Of a stretch of 64,000 nucleotides of DNA, positions 44,851 to 52,080 are shown one piece after another. The DNA is from Thermogemmatispora sp042408965. GTDB lineage: Bacteria > Chloroflexota > Ktedonobacteria > Ktedonobacterales > Ktedonobacteraceae. Under the pieces are notes generated by a model, which searched no databases, was not told the DNA's origin, and worked only from the letters and a program-made list of their open reading frames with translations. Within the stretch, counting starts at the first letter, position 1. Every line of letters begins with the position of its first letter. Position numbers and translations under genes: made by a program. Where the stretch lies: contig JBHOQN010000165.1 in assembly GCA_042408965.1 (NCBI GenBank), forward strand, positions 3,800 to 67,799, given 5' to 3'.

Positions 44851-46015
44851 AGGCTGCCTCCAGGCTCCCAAAGTCGCTGACGCCCTCGTAGAGCTGCTGA
44901 TAGACAGAGAGCATCTTGCGGGCCGAAGCCTCCCAGGTAAAGCGCTTCACCTGCTGATAGCCCTTCTGGCGCAGTTCCTCGCGCAGTTGCTCGTCGTTCA
45001 GCAGACGCCTCATAGCAGCGGCCAGGGCATCCACATCGTGAGGATCGACCTGCAGAGCGGCCTCGCCCACCACCTCTGGCAGCGAGGAGCAGTTCGAGGT
45101 CAGGACGGGAGCGCCACAGGCCATCGCCTCCAGCGTAGGCATGCCGAAGCCCTCATAGAACGAGGGATAGGCGAAGACATCAGCCATACTGTAGAGCAGC
45201 ATCAGATCGAGATCGCTGACTCGGCCCAGGAAGCGCACCTTCTGCTCCAGCTTCAGGCGGGCGACCTCCTGCTCAGTCTCCTCGTAGAGCCAGCCGGGGC
45301 CCCCGACGATCACCAGCATCCTGGGGCGGGGACGCTGGCTCTGGGCCTGGTGGAACGCCCGAATCAGGCCGAGGTGGTTCTTGCGAGGCTCCTTTGTGCC
45401 GACTGCCAGCACGAACGGGTGCTTCAGACCATATTTGTGGCGGGTAGCCTCAAGCAGCAGCGGATCACTGATCCGGTGGAAGGTGCTCCCAACTCCTGGG
45501 GGGATCACCACAATCTTCTCTGCAGGAATCTCCAGATGGCGAGTAAGCGCCTGGGCTGAGGCCTGCGAGACAGTTGCAACCACATCGGCGCGACGTGCCG
45601 TACGAGGAACGACCTGATTCAGGTAAGCTGCCAGGGATGGCACAGCGTACTCAGGGTGTTCGAGAAATGCAAGATCGTGGATGGTGACCACCGTACGTGG
45701 CCGGCGGCTGAACGGTGGCAGCACGAAATCTGGTCCGTGGTAGATATCGACGTGACCGCTGAACCAGTTTGCATAGGGAGGAAGCTGCCAGCGGTACCAG
45801 AGAATGTTGAGATAGCGCTCCGGGATGGGGATACGTCTGGCGGAGACGTTCTCGACGCTGGGGAATGTGCGCCCCTGCTGTGGGGGCTGACTGCTCAGCA
45901 ATATATAGCGGTTGTTGCGATCTTGAGCGAGCATAGCATCGACCAGAGAGCGGATGTAGTTTCCGATGCCAGCTCCCTGCCTGATGGCCGTGGTGTAGTC
46001 AATGGCGATGCGCAT
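44834..46015 (-). CDS. Glycosyltransferase family 4
   Basis: 393 aa. First of the four-gene operon. 'MRIAIDYTTAIRQGAGIGNY' start, 'FVLAVGTKEPRKNHLGLI' (about 200-217), 'YEGFGMPTLEAMACGAPVL' (about 295-313) with the E-x7-E pair and 'SNCSSLPEVVG'. It resembles the next gene along its length, so the two probably arose by duplication. AGGA lies seven bases before the ATG. With the GT87-like enzyme, the operon probably builds a surface glycan or glycolipid. Confidence 0.93.
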   Translation of the reverse strand: MRIAIDYTTAIRQGAGIGNYIRSLVDAMLAQDRNNRYILLSSQPPQQGRTFPSVENVSARRIPIPERYLNILWYRWQLPPYANWFSGHVDIYHGPDFVLPPFSRRPRTVVTIHDLAFLEHPEYAVPSLAAYLNQVVPRTARRADVVATVSQASAQALTRHLEIPAEKIVVIPPGVGSTFHRISDPLLLEATRHKYGLKHPFVLAVGTKEPRKNHLGLIRAFHQAQSQRPRPRMLVIVGGPGWLYEETEQEVARLKLEQKVRFLGRVSDLDLMLLYSMADVFAYPSFYEGFGMPTLEAMACGAPVLTSNCSSLPEVVGEAALQVDPHDVDALAAAMRRLLNDEQLREELRQKGYQQVKRFTWEASARKMLSVYQQLYEGVSDFGSLEAAYANRH

Positions 46016-46167
46016 AAAGACATCCTGATAGCGGTGTCACACATAGAGACAGGAGGGAGCGTCTATATCTGCCCCTCCCATATGCGCGAGGTAGGGGAAG
46101 GGCGAGAGCATCCATCGAGCGATCTGGCCAGGCTCTCGCCCTGGAGGCGACCATCGCGCTGCTCGCG

Positions 46168-46512
46168 CTAGCCTGGAGGCCAGCCGAACTTGCGGCCACC
46201 CAGGAGATGGAAGTGCAGGTGAAAGACCGATTGCCCTGCAGCGGGCCCCACGTTGGTCACAAAGCGGTATCCATCCTCGCTCACCCCAAGCCTCTGAGCG
46301 AGCGTATTCGCCACGACGAACAGATGGGCCAGCAGGGCGCCATCCTCTTCGGTCAGGTCTTGCATTGATGCCAGATGCCGCCTGGGGATGAGCAAGACAT
46401 GCTGTGGCGCCTGCGGATTAATATCTGCAAACGCGACAACGCTGTCATCCTGATACAGAATCGTACTTGGAATCTCCCCAGCGGCAATCTTACAAAACAG
46501 ACAGTCCTGCAT
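46168..46512 (-). CDS. HIT-family protein (HinT-like)
   Basis: 114 aa. The histidine triad 'HLHFH' (His98, His100, His102) is intact, as are the zinc-type Cys pair 'CLFC' (4-7) and His46. HinT proteins hydrolyse nucleoside phosphoramidates and AMP-lysine-type adducts. AGGAAGG lies upstream of the ATG. It is 152 bp upstream of the glycosyltransferase operon on the same strand, with no functional link obvious. Confidence 0.95.
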   Translation of the reverse strand: MQDCLFCKIAAGEIPSTILYQDDSVVAFADINPQAPQHVLLIPRRHLASMQDLTEEDGALLAHLFVVANTLAQRLGVSEDGYRFVTNVGPAAGQSVFHLHFHLLGGRKFGWPPG

Positions 46513-46558
46513 AGGTGCCTTCCTTGAGCAAGGTAGCTGAGCGTGCCTTGCTTGCTGG

Positions 46559-47776
46559 TTATTGATCCGAGGCTGTCATGCTCTCAGGAGTGGCAACGGT
46601 CTCTGTTGCCCCGGTGGAGACAGGCGGCCCGGCGTTCTCCTCAAGAGGCGCTATCTCCTGGATCTGAGAGGAAGACAGAGTGCCGGGTAGCAATACCGGC
46701 ACCGCTTGCCTATTTTCCCCGGCCTGCGGTCCCGTTGTCAATTCCGCCGTATGGATACTAGGATCATTGTACTGTGGCAGTTTCAATTCCTGCCGGATGA
46801 CACGGATCGCCTGATAGACAACGGTGGGTTTGAGGGAAAGCTGTTCGGCGATGATGCGATGCACGCCGATAGGCGGCACAGGGAGCAGCGGCTCATAGAG
46901 CGCCCTGATTCTGGCGAGTTCCTCGCTGTTGCCGCGGTAGGGCTGGACCTCCCACCAGCTTGGCAGCCCTTCGCGCTCGCGGAGGGCCTTAATGATGCGC
47001 TTGACGGCTGACTTAGGGATGTTGAGTTCGTGAGCGATACGTGTGCGGATTCCATCGAACTCAACGGGCTGGGCGAGTTCGCGGTAGCGCATTTCGATGT
47101 GAGCCACCTGCTCCGGCGTAGGGGTAAAGGGCAATGGAGGCGGCGTCTTCTCGCGTCTGGGCTTCGCCTGAGGCAGGGGCCTGGCAGCTCTGGCTGGTTC
47201 CTTCGCCAGCGGCTTCGCTGTGGGCGGGGTGCGAGGACCTTTGGCGCCAGCTCTGGGAGGGCCTGGCTGACGCAGCCCGCGCCCGGAGCTGCTCTCCTGC
47301 GAAGGACGCGAACGCGGGCCAAGGGAGGAGAGGCCACCACGCAGGAAACCGCCGCGGCGCTCGGCCTCCCAATACTGTGCCGGGCCGCGTGGAGCGGGGC
47401 GCTCGCTGCGCTCTGGTGGCTGGCTATCGCGTCCCATTGGGCGCGTGTCGGCGCGCAGGCCCGCGGGTGGCCTGGGCCGGACCGGATGCTCTGGCTCGCC
47501 CACTTTGACATCCTGGAGGTTATCGAGCCAGTGACTGGTGCCTCCGGGCGCCGGCCTGGATCGGGGTGTGGCTGGTCCCCCTCCTGCTCCCGCTGGACGG
47601 CTCCCGCTTAGTGATTTCTGGGGACCCGATGCTGGCGGACGCTGTGGCGGTCCCGATCTGGCTGCCAGCTTCTCTTTGCGAGATTTCTGAGTACATTCAG
47701 GGCACGTTACATCTTTAGCATTAGCCGACTGAAATCTCTTGCCGCAGTTGATGCAGCGCATCTTAACTTTGCTCAT
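46559..47776 (-). CDS. Zinc-ribbon protein with two helix-turn-helix-like repeats
   Basis: 405 aa from the ATG at 47776, preceded by GGGAGA; a longer frame upstream lacks a site. The N-terminal ribbon is 'CINCGKRF..CPEC' (about 7-29). A long basic, Pro/Arg-rich region follows (about 30-215). Two repeated helical units then occur: 'RTRIAHELNIPKSAVKRIIKAL' region (about 237-265) and 'HRIIAEQLSLKPTVVYQAIRVI' region (about 298-325), each reading as a helix-turn-helix. A disordered acidic tail ends the protein. No named family recognised. Probably binds nucleic acid; the basic linker fits this. It has its own strong promoter. Confidence 0.75.
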   Translation of the reverse strand: MSKVKMRCINCGKRFQSANAKDVTCPECTQKSRKEKLAARSGPPQRPPASGPQKSLSGSRPAGAGGGPATPRSRPAPGGTSHWLDNLQDVKVGEPEHPVRPRPPAGLRADTRPMGRDSQPPERSERPAPRGPAQYWEAERRGGFLRGGLSSLGPRSRPSQESSSGRGLRQPGPPRAGAKGPRTPPTAKPLAKEPARAARPLPQAKPRREKTPPPLPFTPTPEQVAHIEMRYRELAQPVEFDGIRTRIAHELNIPKSAVKRIIKALREREGLPSWWEVQPYRGNSEELARIRALYEPLLPVPPIGVHRIIAEQLSLKPTVVYQAIRVIRQELKLPQYNDPSIHTAELTTGPQAGENRQAVPVLLPGTLSSSQIQEIAPLEENAGPPVSTGATETVATPESMTASDQ

Positions 47777-47838
47777 GCAGTTCTCCCTGTACCGCTTGAT
47801 ACAAGAACTTCTCTCACTCGCGTCGGAATGCACTTCCT

Positions 47839-47866
47839 AGTATAGCAGCTTTGCCCGGAGCGTCAA
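47839..47866 (-). promoter_or_regulatory. Promoter of the zinc-ribbon/HTH-repeat gene
   Basis: Minus strand: TTGACG (complement of 47861-47866), 16 bp, TATACT (complement of 47839-47844). The leader would be about 56 nt. Confidence 0.6.
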
Positions 47867-47957
47867 TTCTTTTGGAAAAAGATCCTGTTTCGCTATCGCT
47901 GCCACCGAGTGCGCAGTAATGCTTAGTACCGGAACATCTGCCAATTACGCGCTCCGC

Positions 47958-50900
47958 TCATGGCCAGCGCTCACCCTCAAAGAAGCCCTGGACCTCCTCG
48001 ATGCTGGCCGTGCGGCGGGCCGGAGGGAGTGCGTTAAGGATCAGACGGCCGTAGCTTTTCGTATGCAGGCGCGTGTCGAGGATGGCCATGACGCCGCGAT
48101 CCTCGCGTGTGCGCAGCAGACGGCCGAGGCCCTGCTTGAGGCGGAGCACTGCCTGGGGAAGCACATAGGAGCTAAACCAGTTCTCACCCGCCTCCTTCAT
48201 CAGAGAGATACGCGCGGAGTGGACAGGATCGTCGGGTGGATCGAAGGGCAGCTTATCGATGACAACCAGTGAGAGGGCCTCGCCGGGAATATCGACCCCC
48301 TCCCAGAAGCTCTTGAGGCCAAAGAGAACCGAATGCTCCTCCTTGAACTGGCGTAGCAGTTCGCTGCGTGGCCAGTCTCCCTGACGCAGCAGGCGGAAAG
48401 GCAGATCGCTCTCTTGCAGCGTGGCGTAGACCATCTCCAGCATGCGCTGGCTGGAGAAGAGCAGAAAGGCGCGTCCGCGGGAGGCACGGATCAAGCGGGC
48501 CATCTCGCTGGCAATCGCCTGCGTGTAGCGTCTGACCTGCTCGCTGTTGCCGTAGGCAGGTTCGGGCAGGTGGCGTGGCAGGTAGAGCAGGGCATTGCGC
48601 TCATAGTCGAAGGTGAACGGCAGGATGCATTCTTCCACGTCGGGCATCTCACTGTAGTCGAGGCCGAGGCGCTGACGAAAGTAGGCGAAGTGCGGACCGC
48701 GTTCGTCGGGTCGGGTGGGATGAGGACCGGTGGTGGCCAGCGTTGCCGAGGTGAAGATCAGAACGGGTGTTTTCAGCAGCTTCTCCTTCAGCCAGGAGGT
48801 GATGTCCAGAGGGGCCGCTGAGACCTCCAGGTGGCTCCCGCGTTGGCCGGGGAGGGCGACACGCTCCATGTAGTAGACGTAGCGCTCGGGCTGGTTTACC
48901 GCGAAGACGGTGCGGATATGCTCGGCCAGATTCTGGGTACGCTTCAGCAGGCGGTCGTAGAGGGTACTCTCTTTCTCGGGAAGGTCGCGCGGACGCTGCT
49001 GGCGCAGGGAGTCGGCAAGCCGAGCGATGACACTGGCCAGTTGCAGTCCCTCCTCCAGCGGTTCCCGCAGGTGCAGACGGGAGCCGCTATTGTTGGCGCG
49101 GGCCAGTTGTTCCAGTTGTCGCCAGGCGGCCAGCCAGGCATGCTCGGCCTCTTCCTGCAGGCTGAGCAGGCTGTGTTCTTTGAGCAGGCGCTGCGCCAGC
49201 AGCGTGCGGATCTGATTAGGACTGATGGTGATGGTGAAGGCCCGTGTGGCCTCCTCTTCGAGGTGGTGCGCCTCATCGAGCACGATGACGTCGCGTTCGG
49301 GCAACAGGTGACCCTCCAGCGCTGCGTCGAGCAGCAGCAGGGTATGATTTACCACGATAATCTGGGCGCGCTCGGCCTGAACGCGCATCTGGCGTATATA
49401 GCAGTCGAAGAAGAAATTGCATTTGCTCCAGGCACACTGGTCGCGCTCGGCGGCGACCCGATTGCGGACATCGGCAGGCAGCGGGAAGTCGAGCAGTTCA
49501 AAGTCGCCATTGAAGCCGGCCTGAGGATCCTCGGTAAGCTGGTAGAGACGCTTGAATTCCTGGTTGCGCGTATAGAATTGCATACCAGTGCGCTCGTTCT
49601 CCAGGCGGTCAAGGCAGACATAGTTGCTCATGCCCTTGACCAGCGCGGCCTCGAACGGCTGGATATGCTGCTGTACGAAGGGAATGTCTTTATAGAAGAG
49701 CTGCTCTTGCAGGGCCTTATTCGCAGTGCTGATGATGGCCACCCGACCGGAGCGTACAATGGGTACGAGGTAGGCCAGCGACTTCCCGGTGCCCGTGGCG
49801 GCCTCCAGGATTGCATGGCGGCCTTCTTCTAGCGCGCGTGCCACGACTTCTGCCATGAAAATCTGCGCAGGTCGCTCCTCGTAGCCAGGCAGGCTGCGCG
49901 AGAGGACGCCTCCCTGGCAGAGATCGGCGTGGATCGTCTCGCGCAGAGGACTCCTGGTCTCGGACTCTGTCGGGAGAGGAGCGGGGGGCGAGGGCGTGAC
50001 TGGTGGAGAGGTGACAGTCTCGGACGAGCGTGGTGTGACCACTCGCTCTGGGGCTGGCGTGTGGACCGGAGCCGTTGGCATCTTGTCTGAGGCTGTGCTG
50101 TTCAGCACAGGAGCGCGGGAGATGTGGGTGGCAGGCGTAGCGGGCGCAGTGCCAGTCGTTGCGAGGACCGTGGTGGGAAGGCCCCTGATCACCTCCAGGC
50201 AAGCCGCAGTGAATGCATAGACCTGCGGAAAGCGCTCCATCGGGTTCAGTGCGAGAGCCTGGAGTAGAACCTGCTCCAGCGCTTCTGGAATCTGGGCATT
50301 GAAGTTGCGGGGAGCGGGTGGCGGCTCGTGTTCTTGCTGATAGAGCAGCAACTCGCGTGTCTCGCCTGTATAGGGAGGACGGCCGCAGAGCCAGGCATAG
50401 ACGAGGGCGGCCAGGGCATATTGATCGCTGGCCGGTATCGGGGCGCCGCGCAGATGCTCTGGGGCCTTGTAGGGCAGCGCCGCCAGCTCGTCGTCGTAGG
50501 TGAGGGTGCCGGCCTGGCAGACGAGGGCGAAGTCAGCGAGCATGGAACTGGACCCCATGGTGAGAATGCTGCCCGGATGCAGGTTGCCATGCAGGATATT
50601 GCGCAGGTGGGCCGTATGCAGGGCATCCCCGACAGGCAGTAGCCAGCGCAGGAGTCCTTGCGGATCGGGTCTCTCGGCCGACCGCTCCTTGTGTTCCTGC
50701 TCCAGGGGCCGATCGCGCAAGATGATATAGCCGTAGCAGCCCTCCCCGGCAGGAACTGGCATCAGACCGTAGTCCTGGACGGCCTCAATCCAGCGATGTC
50801 CGGCCAGCTTCTTCAGATCGCGGGCGCGGGCCTCAAAGGCCCGCTGGTCCTCGGCGGTGACCAGGGGAAAGGCGCATACTTTCGCCAGAACGGTCTGTTT

Positions 50901-51005
50901 TTTGCGTTTTGCCTGACTGCATCTGTAGAGAGAGCCACTCCGGGTCTCTTTCATCGTCTCAAGGATGGTGTACGGTCCAATCTGCTGAAGCTCGACGCCT
51001 GCCAT
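47958..51005 (-). CDS. dinG: Pseudokinase-DinG-type helicase fusion
   Basis: 1015 aa from the ATG at 51005 (GGGGGAG upstream). Residues about 8-285 have the Ser/Thr kinase fold: Lys near 42 and 'YKAPEH' and 'DQYALAALVYAWL' are kept, but the catalytic HRD is 'HGNLHPGS' (about 142) and DFG is 'DFALV' (about 158), so catalysis is unlikely. A Pro/Thr-rich linker (about 285-375) leads to an XPD/DinG-type superfamily 2 helicase: Walker A 'ATGTGKS' (about 400-406), four Cys for a 4Fe-4S cluster (about 463, 523-535), DEAH (about 578) and motif VI 'QGLGRLLRT' (about 960). It should unwind damaged or structured DNA/RNA hybrids. The fused pseudokinase is unusual. Confidence 0.9.
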   Translation of the reverse strand: MAGVELQQIGPYTILETMKETRSGSLYRCSQAKRKKQTVLAKVCAFPLVTAEDQRAFEARARDLKKLAGHRWIEAVQDYGLMPVPAGEGCYGYIILRDRPLEQEHKERSAERPDPQGLLRWLLPVGDALHTAHLRNILHGNLHPGSILTMGSSSMLADFALVCQAGTLTYDDELAALPYKAPEHLRGAPIPASDQYALAALVYAWLCGRPPYTGETRELLLYQQEHEPPPAPRNFNAQIPEALEQVLLQALALNPMERFPQVYAFTAACLEVIRGLPTTVLATTGTAPATPATHISRAPVLNSTASDKMPTAPVHTPAPERVVTPRSSETVTSPPVTPSPPAPLPTESETRSPLRETIHADLCQGGVLSRSLPGYEERPAQIFMAEVVARALEEGRHAILEAATGTGKSLAYLVPIVRSGRVAIISTANKALQEQLFYKDIPFVQQHIQPFEAALVKGMSNYVCLDRLENERTGMQFYTRNQEFKRLYQLTEDPQAGFNGDFELLDFPLPADVRNRVAAERDQCAWSKCNFFFDCYIRQMRVQAERAQIIVVNHTLLLLDAALEGHLLPERDVIVLDEAHHLEEEATRAFTITISPNQIRTLLAQRLLKEHSLLSLQEEAEHAWLAAWRQLEQLARANNSGSRLHLREPLEEGLQLASVIARLADSLRQQRPRDLPEKESTLYDRLLKRTQNLAEHIRTVFAVNQPERYVYYMERVALPGQRGSHLEVSAAPLDITSWLKEKLLKTPVLIFTSATLATTGPHPTRPDERGPHFAYFRQRLGLDYSEMPDVEECILPFTFDYERNALLYLPRHLPEPAYGNSEQVRRYTQAIASEMARLIRASRGRAFLLFSSQRMLEMVYATLQESDLPFRLLRQGDWPRSELLRQFKEEHSVLFGLKSFWEGVDIPGEALSLVVIDKLPFDPPDDPVHSARISLMKEAGENWFSSYVLPQAVLRLKQGLGRLLRTREDRGVMAILDTRLHTKSYGRLILNALPPARRTASIEEVQGFFEGERWP

Positions 51006-51026
51006 AAACAACGCTCCCCCGCGGCT

Positions 51027-51038
51027 GAACATATGTTT
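51027..51038. promoter_or_regulatory. SOS-box-like palindrome in the pseudokinase-DinG leader
   Basis: GAACATATGTTT fits GAAC-RNRY-GTTY, the core of the Gram-positive LexA/DinR box, at 11 of 12 positions of the strict palindrome (the last base is T for C). It lies between the predicted start site and the ATG of a DinG-type gene; E. coli dinG is LexA-regulated. Confidence 0.45.
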
Positions 51039-51052
51039 GGGCTGTATCTGCC

Positions 51053-51081
51053 AGTATATCACAGCCGGAGAGAGGCGACAA
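51053..51081 (-). promoter_or_regulatory. Promoter of the pseudokinase-DinG gene
   Basis: Minus strand: TTGTCG (complement of 51076-51081), 17 bp, TGA-TATACT (TATACT complement of 51053-51058), an extended -10. The leader would be about 40 nt. Confidence 0.55.
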
Positions 51082-51156
51082 TGCGGGCGCCGCTTCCGCA
51101 AGCCTCCTGGCGCAGGTGCTGCTGGAGAGAGCGGGCTTCTGTCTGGCAGGTCCTAC

Positions 51157-51204
51157 TTGACAGCGGCGCCAGAGTCGGCTATTTTAGCGTAAACGCGACA
51201 CTAA
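51157..51204 (+). promoter_or_regulatory. NrtR-like gene promoter with 21-bp palindromic operator
   Basis: TTGACA (51157-51162), 17 bp, TATTTT (51180-51185). The operator TTAGCGT-aaacgcg-ACACTAA (51184-51204) overlaps the -10 and start site. Its core GT-N7-AC in a 21-bp palindrome (one mismatched pair) is the form described for NrtR sites. The leader would be about 140 nt. Confidence 0.6.
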
Positions 51205-51333
51205 GGGGCATCGATGCGGGCGATTGCCCTGGTCGCGTGTGGCGGTCTGGCGCTCTCAGAGGGGAGCGAGTCAGCAGTCACGCTGCTGCGAGCAGCCTGC
51301 GGACCTTTCTCCCCGTGCGGTTGAGCGTGAAGC

Positions 51334-52080
51334 ATGGCATCAAAATATATGAAAGAGCGGCATAACCTGATGAGCAGTGGGCAAAGTGATCAGCCTGCAA
51401 CGGAGGCACAGCTTCATCATTACAATCCAGAAAAGTACGAAAGGCCAGCGGTGACCGTGGATGTCGTAATGATGAGCATTCGCCACTCTGACCTGCAGGT
51501 CTTGCTGGTGAAGCGGCGCTCATGGCCCTATGAGGGCATGTGGGCCATACCGGGCGGTTTTGTGCACATCGATGAGTCTCTGGAAGATGCGGCCAAGCGT
51601 GAGCTGCATGAGGAGACAGGTGTGCAGGATGTCTATCTAGAGCAACTCTACACTTTCGGTGATCCCAGGCGTGATCCGCGGATGCGAGTCATCACCGTTG
51701 TCTACTATGCCCTGCTTGACTCAGAGCGCCTCCAGGTGCGAGCGGCGGACGATGCCAGCGATGTCGGCTGGTTTTCCATGTACGATCTGCCAGAACTGGC
51801 CTTTGACCATGCGAACATCCTGGCCTACACGCTGCAGCGCATTCGCGGCAAGCTGGAGTACACCACGATTGGTTTTAATCTCCTGCCAGAGCAATTTACG
51901 CTGCGTGAGTTGCAGCGGGTGTATGAGATCATCCTGCACCGCAAGCTTGATAAGCGGAACTTTCGCAAAAAGATTCTCTCGACGGGCATCCTGGAAGACA
52001 CAGGGGCGAAAAAGATGGAGGGCACGCATCGGCCGGCCCGTCTCTATCGTTTCAATCCGGCGGCGGTGGCGAGGCAGTGA
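51334..52080 (+). CDS. nrtR: Nudix-winged helix regulator, NrtR-like
   Basis: 248 aa. The Nudix box is intact: 'GGFVHIDESLEDAAKRELH' followed by EETGV (about 69-92; G-x5-E-x7-RE-x2-EE-x-G). The C-terminal part ('FTLRELQRVYEIILHRKLD', 'RKKILSTGILE', about 185-215) reads as a winged helix, the NrtR design of ADP-ribose-sensing repressor of NAD metabolism. The upstream GT-N7-AC palindrome supports that and suggests self-control. Because the Nudix residues are intact, ADP-ribose hydrolase activity is also possible. ATG at 51334 is taken; Met codons at 51349 and 51370 are alternatives. No NAD genes are nearby. Confidence 0.75.
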   Translation: MASKYMKERHNLMSSGQSDQPATEAQLHHYNPEKYERPAVTVDVVMMSIRHSDLQVLLVKRRSWPYEGMWAIPGGFVHIDESLEDAAKRELHEETGVQDVYLEQLYTFGDPRRDPRMRVITVVYYALLDSERLQVRAADDASDVGWFSMYDLPELAFDHANILAYTLQRIRGKLEYTTIGFNLLPEQFTLRELQRVYEIILHRKLDKRNFRKKILSTGILEDTGAKKMEGTHRPARLYRFNPAAVARQ

